A stretch of DNA of 11,669 bases from CAZNAQ01 sp964585585 (lineage in GTDB: Bacteria; Patescibacteriota; Patescibacteriia; Patescibacteriales; JAGXOH01), in NCBI GenBank assembly GCA_964585585.1, contig CAZPEL010000030.1, positions 1 through 11,669 of the forward strand, written 5' to 3'. The notes under the pieces were generated by a model that was not told the origin of the DNA, searched no databases, and worked only from the letters and a program-made list of their open reading frames with translations. Below, in pieces: positions 6,803 to 11,669 of the stretch (positions within the stretch are counted from its first letter, which is position 1; every line of letters begins with the position of its first letter). The position numbers were made by a program, and so were the translations under genes.

Positions 6803-6882
6803 AGTTTTTGATAATACAGTAACGAAATTCTTTTAGTGATCGTTAACCGTATGATTATTATTTTTTATATAGAACCACAAAG

Positions 6883-6910
6883 GAATTTAGAATTTGGAAT
6901 TTAGAATTTG
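6883..6910 (-). repeat. Four-unit 7-bp tandem repeat (two perfect 14-bp copies)
   Basis: On the plus strand the units are GAATTTA, GAATTTG, GAATTTA, GAATTTG, ending four bases before the dnaB stop codon. Read along the dnaB-ybaB transcript the unit contains AAATTC, the same core and polarity as the array at 3974-4001 relative to its own operon. Confidence 0.8.
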
Positions 6911-6914
6911 GGTC

Positions 6915-8309
6915 TTAAAAATCCGGTGGTTCTTCGGGGTGGAGTTTTTCCATGTTTTTGAATCCGACTGTGTCCGGGTCAAATACAAGGTCTACTTTAC
7001 CGGTGGGGCCGTTTCTGTGCTTGGCAACATAAACTTCGGTCCAATTCTTTTCCTCTTCCGGCAACTCATCCGGGTTATAGTTTCTATCCGCCGCCTTCCT
7101 GTAAATGAACATGACCATATCGGCGTCCTGCTCAATAGAACCGGATTCCCTTAAATGGGCTAATTTGGGTATGGCCGGCTTGGTTTGTTCCACTGCCCGG
7201 GATAACTGGGATAGGGCTATTACCGGAACATCCAGTTCTCTGGCTATGCCCTTTAGCCCCCGGCTTATTTCAGCCACTTCTTGAACCCGGTTATCGGAAT
7301 ATTTGCCTCGTCCTTCCATTAATTGCAAATAATCTATCATTAAAAGGCCCAATCCTTTTTCGATCTGTAATCTTCTGGCCTTGGCTCGGATGTCCATAAT
7401 AGAGGATATGGCGGAATCGTCAATATGAATGGGCGCCTCGGAAAGCTGACCCATTCCGTCCCCGATCTTGGAAAAATCGTCGTCTTCTTCTTGGTCTGAC
7501 AGTTTGCCGGTTCTCATTTTCCACAGACTGATATTGGCCTGGGCGCAAAGCATTCTATCCACCAATTGTTCCTTACTCATTTCCAGGGAGAATATGCCCA
7601 CTCCTTTTTTGGACCTGGTGGCTACTTGCCTGGCTATATCCAGAGCAAAAGAAGTTTTACCCACACTGGGACGAGCGGCTATAATGATAAGATCCGAGTT
7701 CTGAAACCCTCCGGTTATTTTATCCAGGTCTTCAAAACCGCTGGTTAAACCCCGGAGCTTCCCCCCGTGTTTATGAAGTTCATCTATCCGGTCAAAAGCG
7801 TCGGTCAAAAGATTGCCGATGGAAATAAAGGCGTTCTTGGAATATTTTTGAGATACTTGGAGTATCTTTTGTTCGGTCAGATCCAGTATTTCCTCCACAT
7901 CCTTTTCTTCTTCGTAACTAAGGTCCGAGATCTCGCTGGCCACCCTTTGTAAGCGCCTTAAAGTGGCTTTGTGCTGGATTATTTTGGCATAATGATCCAC
8001 ATTGGAAGCAGTGGTAACAAAAGTGGAAAGGTGGGCCAAGTAGGTCCGCCCTCCTGTTTTTTCCAGAGCCGTTTTTTCTTCCAGGCGGTTTGATAGGGTT
8101 AAGATATCTATAGCTTCACTTTTACCGTAAAGCTCTTTCATGGTTTTATATATGGAGGCATGCGAATCCTGGTAAAAATCATTTTCCGAAAGTATGTCCA
8201 CTATTTTGGCCATGGCGTCTTTGTCTATCAAAATACAGCTTAAAAGCGACTTTTCCGCTTCCAGGTTCTGCGGAGGCATTCTTTCTATTTGAGTGTTTTG
8301 GTCAGTCAT
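6915..8309 (-). CDS. dnaB: Replicative DNA helicase DnaB
   Basis: DnaB is the hexameric 5'-3' helicase that unwinds the chromosome at the replication fork and contacts primase. The 464-residue product is full length. The N-terminal domain starts with PPQNLEAEKSLL (12-23), a linker lies around 120-185, and the RecA-like motor follows: Walker A ARPSVGKTS (212-220), catalytic glutamate in SLEMSKEQL (E243), Walker B LLMIDYLQL (322-330), ALSQLSR (365-371), LRESGSIEQDAD (386-397), and the arginine-finger region KHRNGPTG (430-437). There is no intein at the P-loop, a frequent insertion site. The ATG at 8309 has no Shine-Dalgarno sequence. A promoter just upstream predicts a leader of only a few bases. 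It is first in the dnaB-ybaB-recR group, and its promoter region is shared back to back with the structured RNA described at 8401-8636. Confidence 0.98.
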   Translation of the reverse strand: MTDQNTQIERMPPQNLEAEKSLLSCILIDKDAMAKIVDILSENDFYQDSHASIYKTMKELYGKSEAIDILTLSNRLEEKTALEKTGGRTYLAHLSTFVTTASNVDHYAKIIQHKATLRRLQRVASEISDLSYEEEKDVEEILDLTEQKILQVSQKYSKNAFISIGNLLTDAFDRIDELHKHGGKLRGLTSGFEDLDKITGGFQNSDLIIIAARPSVGKTSFALDIARQVATRSKKGVGIFSLEMSKEQLVDRMLCAQANISLWKMRTGKLSDQEEDDDFSKIGDGMGQLSEAPIHIDDSAISSIMDIRAKARRLQIEKGLGLLMIDYLQLMEGRGKYSDNRVQEVAEISRGLKGIARELDVPVIALSQLSRAVEQTKPAIPKLAHLRESGSIEQDADMVMFIYRKAADRNYNPDELPEEEKNWTEVYVAKHRNGPTGKVDLVFDPDTVGFKNMEKLHPEEPPDF

Positions 8310-8320
8310 AAGTATTTTTT

Positions 8321-8349
8321 ATCTTATAGAATTTTTTTGTTTTTATCAA
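8321..8349 (-). promoter_or_regulatory. Candidate promoter of dnaB
   Basis: On the minus strand TTGATA (8349-8344) and TAAGAT (8326-8321) have a 17-base spacer. Predicted initiation near 8314 would leave only about five bases before the dnaB ATG, a nearly leaderless mRNA. Confidence 0.4.
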
Positions 8350-8365
8350 GCCGCCCCCACAGCTC

Positions 8366-8394
8366 TTGACAAAAAGGAAAAATAATATTAATAT
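8366..8394 (+). promoter_or_regulatory. Sigma70-like promoter of the structured RNA
   Basis: A perfect TTGACA (8366-8371) is followed after 17 bases by TAATAT (8389-8394); a TATAAA at 8392-8397 overlaps it with a longer spacer. It points into the hairpin-rich region, with initiation predicted near 8401. Confidence 0.6.
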
Positions 8395-8400
8395 AAAGAC

Positions 8401-8636
8401 TGCTCTTTACTAAAAGAGGGTATTGAGGATGCCCGAGAGGCAGAAGTATTTATCAGGTTCATTTTCAACCTCCTTTTTTAAACAAAAAGCCCTCGGGCCT
8501 CCTCATTCCCATAAACTCGGGTGGGGCGAGAAATGTCTCACCCCTTAAAAGCGAAAGGACTCCCTCCTTTTTTGTAAAGGAAAGAGATATCCGTCCCGCC
8601 CGCAAGGCCTCCTTGAATTTTTCAGGAGGCCTTTTT
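8401..8636 (+). ncRNA. Candidate free-standing structured small RNA, family not recognised
   Basis: About 235 bases between a promoter and an intrinsic terminator, without a convincing protein. Helices found by eye: a 5' hairpin CTCTTT/AAAGAG (8403-8408/8413-8418); a long arm made of GGG/CCC (8418-8420/8508-8510, competing for G8418), GAGGA/TCCTC (8425-8429/8500-8504), GCCCGAG/CTCGGGC (8431-8437/8492-8498) and GG/CC (8439-8440/8490-8491), whose large loop holds AGGTT/AACCT (8455-8459/8467-8471); a hairpin GGGG-GAGA/TCTC-CCCC (8523-8544); TCCTTT/AAAGGA (8565-8570/8576-8581); then the terminator. An alternative closing helix CTTTAC/GTAAAG (8405-8410/8574-8579) would enclose the middle. CCTCC occurs four times. 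I see none of the hallmarks of RNase P RNA, tmRNA or SRP RNA. Because a separate promoter for the next operon follows the terminator, an independent RNA is more likely than a riboswitch, but a cis-acting leader is not excluded. Confidence 0.6.
8604..8636 (+). terminator. Intrinsic terminator of the structured RNA
   Basis: AAGGCCTCCT (8604-8613) pairs perfectly with AGGAGGCCTT (8624-8633). A shifted register adds a three-pair GAA/TTC top, and Ts run to 8636. It is the strongest hairpin in the region and oriented for plus-strand transcription. Confidence 0.8.
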
Positions 8637-8638
8637 AA

Positions 8639-8667
8639 TTGTTTTTTTAGAGAAAAGATGATATCAT
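8639..8667 (+). promoter_or_regulatory. Candidate promoter of the phosphoesterase-tspO-rtcB operon
   Basis: TTGTTT (8639-8644) and TATCAT (8662-8667) are spaced by 17 bases and lie just after the terminator. Initiation near 8674 would give a leader of about 16 bases, which contains part of a small GAGAT/ATCTC inverted repeat before the ATG. Confidence 0.45.
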
Positions 8668-8689
8668 TGAGATAGATAAATCTCGTGTT

Positions 8690-9214
8690 ATGAAGAAAAA
8701 AATTTGGATCATAGGGGATACTCATTTCAATCATCATAAATTGATCCCGGATTGCGGCAGGCCGGATAATTTTGAAGAATTGATCCGGCAAGGACTGAAA
8801 CAAATTCGGGATATTGATCTTTTGATCCACTTGGGGGATATTTGCGTGGGCAAGGACCAAGAAGTTCATGATAAGATCATCAGCAATTTTTCCTTCACCA
8901 AAATATTGGTTCGCGGTAATCACGACGGCAAGTCCAATAATTGGTATTTAAATAACGGCTGGGATTTTGTTTGCGAACAATTCAAGGATACTTATTTCGG
9001 CAAAAATATTTTATTTAGTCATATGCCGGTTCCTTTAGAACAGGGCTATGATATCAACTTGCACGGACATTTCCACAATATAAGCGAAAAATATCATGAA
9101 AGGGAATTGGTAAAGATAAAAAACAGTTCCCAGACTTTGTTTGCCTTGGAGTATGTTGATTATAAGCCGGTACTACTGGAGAATTTTTTGCGGGATAATA
9201 ATTTAATAGATTAA
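8690..9214 (+). CDS. Calcineurin-like metallophosphoesterase
   Basis: A 174-residue single-domain phosphoesterase with the full two-metal motif set: GDTHFNH (9-15; D10, H12), HLGD (47-50; D50), RGNHD (75-79; N77, H78), FSHMP (109-113; H111) and HGHFH (125-129; H127, H129). Such enzymes hydrolyse phosphomonoesters or phosphodiesters, including nucleotides and nucleic acid ends. The DTHFNH form and the small size fit the branch often annotated as phosphoesterase or calcineurin-like phosphohydrolase; substrate cannot be read from sequence. No signal peptide is present, so it is probably cytoplasmic. It is first in a tight three-gene operon ending in the RNA ligase RtcB, so a job on RNA termini (such as opening cyclic phosphates or trimming ends) is a reasonable but unproven inference. 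The ATG has no Shine-Dalgarno sequence. Confidence 0.93.
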   Translation: MKKKIWIIGDTHFNHHKLIPDCGRPDNFEELIRQGLKQIRDIDLLIHLGDICVGKDQEVHDKIISNFSFTKILVRGNHDGKSNNWYLNNGWDFVCEQFKDTYFGKNILFSHMPVPLEQGYDINLHGHFHNISEKYHERELVKIKNSSQTLFALEYVDYKPVLLENFLRDNNLID

Positions 9215-9223
9215 TATATTTTT

Positions 9224-9697
9224 ATGAGGCCTAATTATTTTATCATTCCTTTAATAGTTATCGGGGTGTCCACTTTAGGTAGTTGGTTCACCGGCCAGGG
9301 GGTGGATACTTGGTATCAGACCTTGAATTTACCCGGTTGGACTCCTCCGGGTTCCTTTATCGGATTGGTTTGGACCATCCTTTATGTGCTTATCGCTATT
9401 TCCGCCTTAGTACTCTGGAATCGAGCCCGGCGCGGCCGCAGGTTTTGGTTGATAATCGGGGTCTTTTTACTTAACGCTTTTTTGAACGCCTTCTGGAGCT
9501 ATCTTTTCTTTACTCGAAATTCTTTGTTCTTGGCCTTTTTGGATATAATTGCTTTAGAGGCCTCCATTATCGTTTTGATAATTTTGATCTGGAAAGTATC
9601 CAGGTCGGCCTCCGCGCTTTTGTGGCCTTATGCTTTATGGGTTGCTTTCGCCGGTTATCTCAATTATATTATTTGGCAGCTCAATTCTTTAACTTAA
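9224..9697 (+). CDS. tspO: TspO/MBR family membrane protein
   Basis: A 157-residue integral membrane protein of the TspO/translocator family, five-helix proteins that bind porphyrins, and in animals cholesterol. Five hydrophobic segments are visible at about 5-23, 44-66, 72-94, 100-123 and 130-152. Family marks are WYQTLNLPGWTPPG (30-43) at the first loop and second helix, NAFLNAFWSYLFF (84-96), and PYALWVAFAGYLNYIIW (135-151). Length is typical. It starts 9 bases after the phosphoesterase stop and 6 bases before rtcB, so the three are almost certainly cotranscribed. No Shine-Dalgarno sequence is visible. No gene for tetrapyrrole synthesis is in the window, so its ligand here is unknown. Confidence 0.93.
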   Translation: MRPNYFIIPLIVIGVSTLGSWFTGQGVDTWYQTLNLPGWTPPGSFIGLVWTILYVLIAISALVLWNRARRGRRFWLIIGVFLLNAFLNAFWSYLFFTRNSLFLAFLDIIALEASIIVLIILIWKVSRSASALLWPYALWVAFAGYLNYIIWQLNSLT

Positions 9698-9703
9698 AAT
9701 TTT

Positions 9704-11152
9704 ATGGACAGAAAGGATCTCCGACAATTGAACGATTGGCTGTGGGAGATCTCGGACAGGTGGGATCCGCGAATGAAGGTTCCGGCCCGGATCTATGGGT
9801 CGGCCAAGATCTTGGATGATGTATTACAAGATGATTCCGTGGAGCAGTTGATCCGCGGAGCCATGCTACCCGGTGTGGTCAGTCCGGTTATGGTCATGCC
9901 GGACTGCCATCAGGGCTACAGTGTTCCGATCGGTTTTGTCGGGGCCACTCGAGTTTTGGACGGGGTTATTTCCCCCGGTGCCTGCGGTTTTGATATTAAT
10001 TGCGGCATGAGACTTTTAAGATCTCCTTATAGGTATGAGGAAATAGCTTCTTGCTTGCCCAAATTAGCGGACAAGATCCAGGAAAAAATACCTTCCGGCT
10101 TGGGCCGGGGCAGAAAGGAGGGAAAAAGATTCACTGCTACGGAAATAAACAATATTTTGGCCTTGGGATCTTCTTATTTGGTCAATTCCGGATTCGGGGA
10201 AAAGAATGATCTGGAAAATTGCGAAAGCGGGGGTAAGTTGGATTGGGCCGATCCCGTTTTTGTTTCCCGAGAGGCCCAGAAGAGAGGCAAGGATCAAGTG
10301 GGGACCCTGGGTTCGGGGAATCATTTTCTGGAAATTCAAAAAGTGGAAAGGATCTTTGACGAAAAAACAGCTTCTTGCTTCGGACTTTTCCGAGACCAGG
10401 TGACCGTAATGATCCACTGTGGCAGTAGGGGCTTGGGACACCAGGTGTGCTCTGATTATTTGGATATTCTCGGCTCAAAGCAGAAGAAATATGGAGTGGA
10501 GATGCCGGACAAGGATTTTATTTGCGTTCCCTTTTCTTCGTCCGAGGGTCGAAATTATTTCGCCGCTATGGCCGCGGCCGCTAATTATGCTTGGGCTAAC
10601 CGGCAGATGATAACTTATTTTTTGAGAAAAGTATGGAGTAAAGTTCTGGAGAACAAGAACCCTTCCTTAGAAGTGGTTTATGATGTGGCCCATAATATAA
10701 TCAAAAGAGAAAAGTATGAGATAAACGGTCAAGAAGAAGAGGTTTTGGTTCATCGTAAGGGGGCCACTCGAGCTTTTCCTCCGGGTCATCCGGAAATCCC
10801 CGAGCGATATCGGGAAACGGGCCAGCCGGTTTTGATACCCGGTTCCATGGGAACCCATTCCTATGTTTTAGCCGGGGAAAAGAGCGGCCTTCAATCTTTT
10901 TATTCCACTTCCCACGGAGCCGGCCGATTAATGTCGCGGCGCCAGGCCAGGAGAAAATTCCGGGGAGAGCAAGAGGTGGAAAAAATGCGAAATAAGGGAA
11001 TATCACTTAGGTTTGCCTCCAAAAAAGGAATATCCGAAGAGGCCCCCGGGGTTTACAAGGATATCAATGAAGTGGTAGATGTGGTGGACAGGGCCGGTTT
11101 ATCCAGAAAAGTGGCCCAATTAAAGCCGATAGCGGTTATAAAAGGGGAGTGA
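9704..11152 (+). CDS. rtcB: RNA-splicing ligase RtcB
   Basis: RtcB joins RNA ends bearing 2',3'-cyclic phosphate or 3'-phosphate to 5'-hydroxyl ends, using GTP and Mn2+, in tRNA splicing and RNA repair. The 482-residue protein is full length. Key residues are all visible and nearly match the archaeal enzyme's numbering: D97 and C100 in GFDINCG (metals), N206 and H207 in GTLGSGNHFLE, H238 in MIHCGSRG, H330 in DVAHNI, and H404 in TSHGAGR, the histidine that is guanylylated. Other conserved blocks are MPDCHQGYSVPIG (65-77) and PGSMGTHSYVL (379-389). No intein is present. It is third in the operon with the phosphoesterase and tspO; archease and rtcA are not nearby. It ends in TGA. Confidence 0.97.
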   Translation: MDRKDLRQLNDWLWEISDRWDPRMKVPARIYGSAKILDDVLQDDSVEQLIRGAMLPGVVSPVMVMPDCHQGYSVPIGFVGATRVLDGVISPGACGFDINCGMRLLRSPYRYEEIASCLPKLADKIQEKIPSGLGRGRKEGKRFTATEINNILALGSSYLVNSGFGEKNDLENCESGGKLDWADPVFVSREAQKRGKDQVGTLGSGNHFLEIQKVERIFDEKTASCFGLFRDQVTVMIHCGSRGLGHQVCSDYLDILGSKQKKYGVEMPDKDFICVPFSSSEGRNYFAAMAAAANYAWANRQMITYFLRKVWSKVLENKNPSLEVVYDVAHNIIKREKYEINGQEEEVLVHRKGATRAFPPGHPEIPERYRETGQPVLIPGSMGTHSYVLAGEKSGLQSFYSTSHGAGRLMSRRQARRKFRGEQEVEKMRNKGISLRFASKKGISEEAPGVYKDINEVVDVVDRAGLSRKVAQLKPIAVIKGE

Positions 11153-11220
11153 GCCGCTTGCGTATTAAAAAGAATTTTTTTATATTGATTAATAATATAT
11201 TAAAAATAATTATAAAACAT

Positions 11221-11406
11221 ATGGGAAAAGCTAATCCAAGATCCAGGCAACTGGACATTCAGGTTAAGCAAAAGAGGCAAGAAAAATTAAAAAAATTACA
11301 GGAAAGATATGCCCAAGTCTCTAAAAAACAAGAAAAAGAAGAGATAGTTAGAAAAGTTCAGAAATTAGCTCCTTATTTGGATGCTGAAGAATATTTAAAG
11401 AAATAG
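11221..11406 (+). CDS. Small basic helical protein of unknown function
   Basis: From the ATG at 11221 this gives 61 residues, MGKANPRSRQ at the start and DAEEYLKK at the end. It is highly charged (Lys, Arg, Gln, Glu), almost certainly one or two long helices (about 8-50), with a short LAPYLD turn (49-54). The architecture recalls short MGK-type basic proteins in CPR and planctomycete genomes, but I cannot name a family. A GTG at 11149 overlapping the rtcB stop would add 24 residues; that segment is AT-rich, hydrophobic and unlike the rest, so I take it as untranslated. No Shine-Dalgarno sequence precedes the ATG. Its base composition is lower in GC than rtcB. An RNA-binding or ribosome-associated role is a guess from charge only. 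Confidence 0.7.
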   Translation: MGKANPRSRQLDIQVKQKRQEKLKKLQERYAQVSKKQEKEEIVRKVQKLAPYLDAEEYLKK

Positions 11407-11437
11407 TTTTTTAAAGAGTGTTTTTTATTTATTTTTA

Positions 11438-11474
11438 GGCAATGCTTTCGGGGTTGCCAAATCGGATTTTTTTT
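11438..11474 (+). terminator. Weak candidate terminator after the small protein gene
   Basis: GGCAA (11438-11442) pairs with TTGCC (11454-11458), and eight Ts follow at 11467-11474. The stem is short and the T-run begins eight bases after it, so termination here is uncertain. The 3' arm also forms the -35 box of the tRNA promoter. Confidence 0.3.
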
Positions 11475-11482
11475 GTTATTAT
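11454..11482 (+). promoter_or_regulatory. Sigma70-like promoter of the tRNA-Lys gene
   Basis: TTGCCA (11454-11459) and TATTAT (11477-11482) are 17 bases apart. Transcription from about 11489 would give a 47-base leader that includes a CTGCTTG/CGAGCAG hairpin (11494-11500/11511-11517) ahead of the tRNA. Confidence 0.5.
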
Positions 11483-11535
11483 AAAATCGGAATCTGCTTG
11501 AGTAGTTCAGCGAGCAGGTTTATTTATTTTAGAGA

Positions 11536-11608
11536 GCGCCGTTAGCTCAGCTGGTAGAGCAACTGCCTTTTAAGCAGAAGGTCGGAGGTTCGAATCCTCC
11601 ACGGCGCA
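11536..11608 (+). tRNA. tRNA-Lys (anticodon UUU)
   Basis: A 73-base cloverleaf: acceptor GCGCCGT/ACGGCGC, D stem GCTC/GAGC with loop AGCTGGTA, anticodon loop CTTTTAA giving TTT, variable loop AGGTC, T stem GGAGG/CCTCC with loop TTCGAAT, and discriminator A at 11608. CCA is not encoded (CAT follows), so it must be added by a nucleotidyltransferase. The first anticodon-stem pair (27-43) is an A-A mismatch, leaving four good pairs. I see no feature in the last 61 bases after it. Confidence 0.97.
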
Positions 11609-11669
11609 CATAGTTTCAAAAGAATGATAATGTCCTAAGAGTTGTCTCCAGAGGAGGTTCGCCCCGCAT

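Noticed and set aside
8429..8548. A 39-codon plus-strand frame inside the structured RNA, starting ATG at 8429
   Set aside because: It has no properly spaced ribosome binding site, its codons run through the long base-paired arm, and the peptide shows no recognisable features. The RNA explanation fits better.
8401..8636. Identity as RNase P RNA, tmRNA, SRP RNA or a known riboswitch
   Set aside because: It is too short and lacks the RNase P P4 core, there is no tRNA-like end for tmRNA, no SRP tetraloop domain, and none of the aptamer motifs I can recall. Absence of recognition is not proof.
8401..8689. A simple riboswitch leader for the phosphoesterase operon
   Set aside because: A promoter with TATCAT and a 17-base spacer lies after the terminator, so the operon does not need readthrough. 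Kept only as an alternative.
8465..8923. A 152-codon minus-strand frame spanning the RNA and the start of the phosphoesterase gene
   Set aside because: It is antisense to a phosphoesterase with intact motifs and to the hairpin region, and lacks recognisable domains. I treat it as a shadow frame.
5229..11152. Recoding of UGA as glycine, as in some CPR lineages
   Set aside because: The malic enzyme and rtcB both end at TGA exactly at the family's normal C-terminus, so TGA acts as a stop.
11149..11220. GTG start extending the small protein by 24 residues
   Set aside because: The extension is AT-rich and hydrophobic, unlike the charged remainder, and contains no ribosome binding site.
11609..11669. 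Possible start of another gene after the tRNA
   Set aside because: Only 61 bases remain, with no motif or frame that can be supported.

Overview
The window looks like a chromosomal segment of an uncultured bacterium, most likely a Patescibacteria (CPR/Parcubacteria-type) genome. This is inferred from compact operons, A/T-rich starts with almost no Shine-Dalgarno sequences, short low-complexity repeats between genes, a tRNA without encoded CCA, and a tiny basic protein of unknown function. TGA is used as an ordinary stop (malic enzyme, RtcB), so there is no sign of the recoded UGA of Gracilibacteria/Absconditabacteria. No insertion sequence, phage gene or CRISPR array was seen.

Layout. Bases 1-1879 (minus strand) hold a very AT-rich lipoprotein gene and, downstream of it, a GC-richer gene that runs off the left edge; the latter has residues resembling a zinc peptidase/deacylase of the M14/AstE type. 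A divergent promoter region (about 1890-2020) then starts a plus-strand run: two family-2 glycosyltransferases one base apart (2022-3921), a malic enzyme (4080-5231), and ribosomal protein L21 (5314-5643), which has its own strong promoter and a leader hairpin. A nested two-way terminator (5651-5723) separates rplU from the converging minus-strand replication/repair group dnaB, ybaB and recR (8309 down to 5755).

Between dnaB and the next plus-strand operon is a 380-base stretch without a convincing protein gene. It carries a sigma70-like promoter, about 235 bases of sequence that folds into several hairpins, an intrinsic terminator, and then a separate promoter for the following operon. I read it as a free-standing structured small RNA with four CCUCC (anti-Shine-Dalgarno-like) motifs. 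It is the most unusual element here, and I do not recognise its family.

The operon after it encodes a metallophosphoesterase, a TspO/MBR membrane protein and the RNA ligase RtcB with 9- and 6-base gaps, suggesting RNA end processing or repair. A 61-residue basic protein of unknown function and a tRNA-Lys(UUU) gene close the window.

In functional terms the window combines surface glycan assembly (glycosyltransferases), central carbon metabolism (malic enzyme), translation (L21, tRNA-Lys), replication and recombination (DnaB, YbaB, RecR) and RNA repair (RtcB). All promoter, fold and pairing statements come from reading the sequence by eye.
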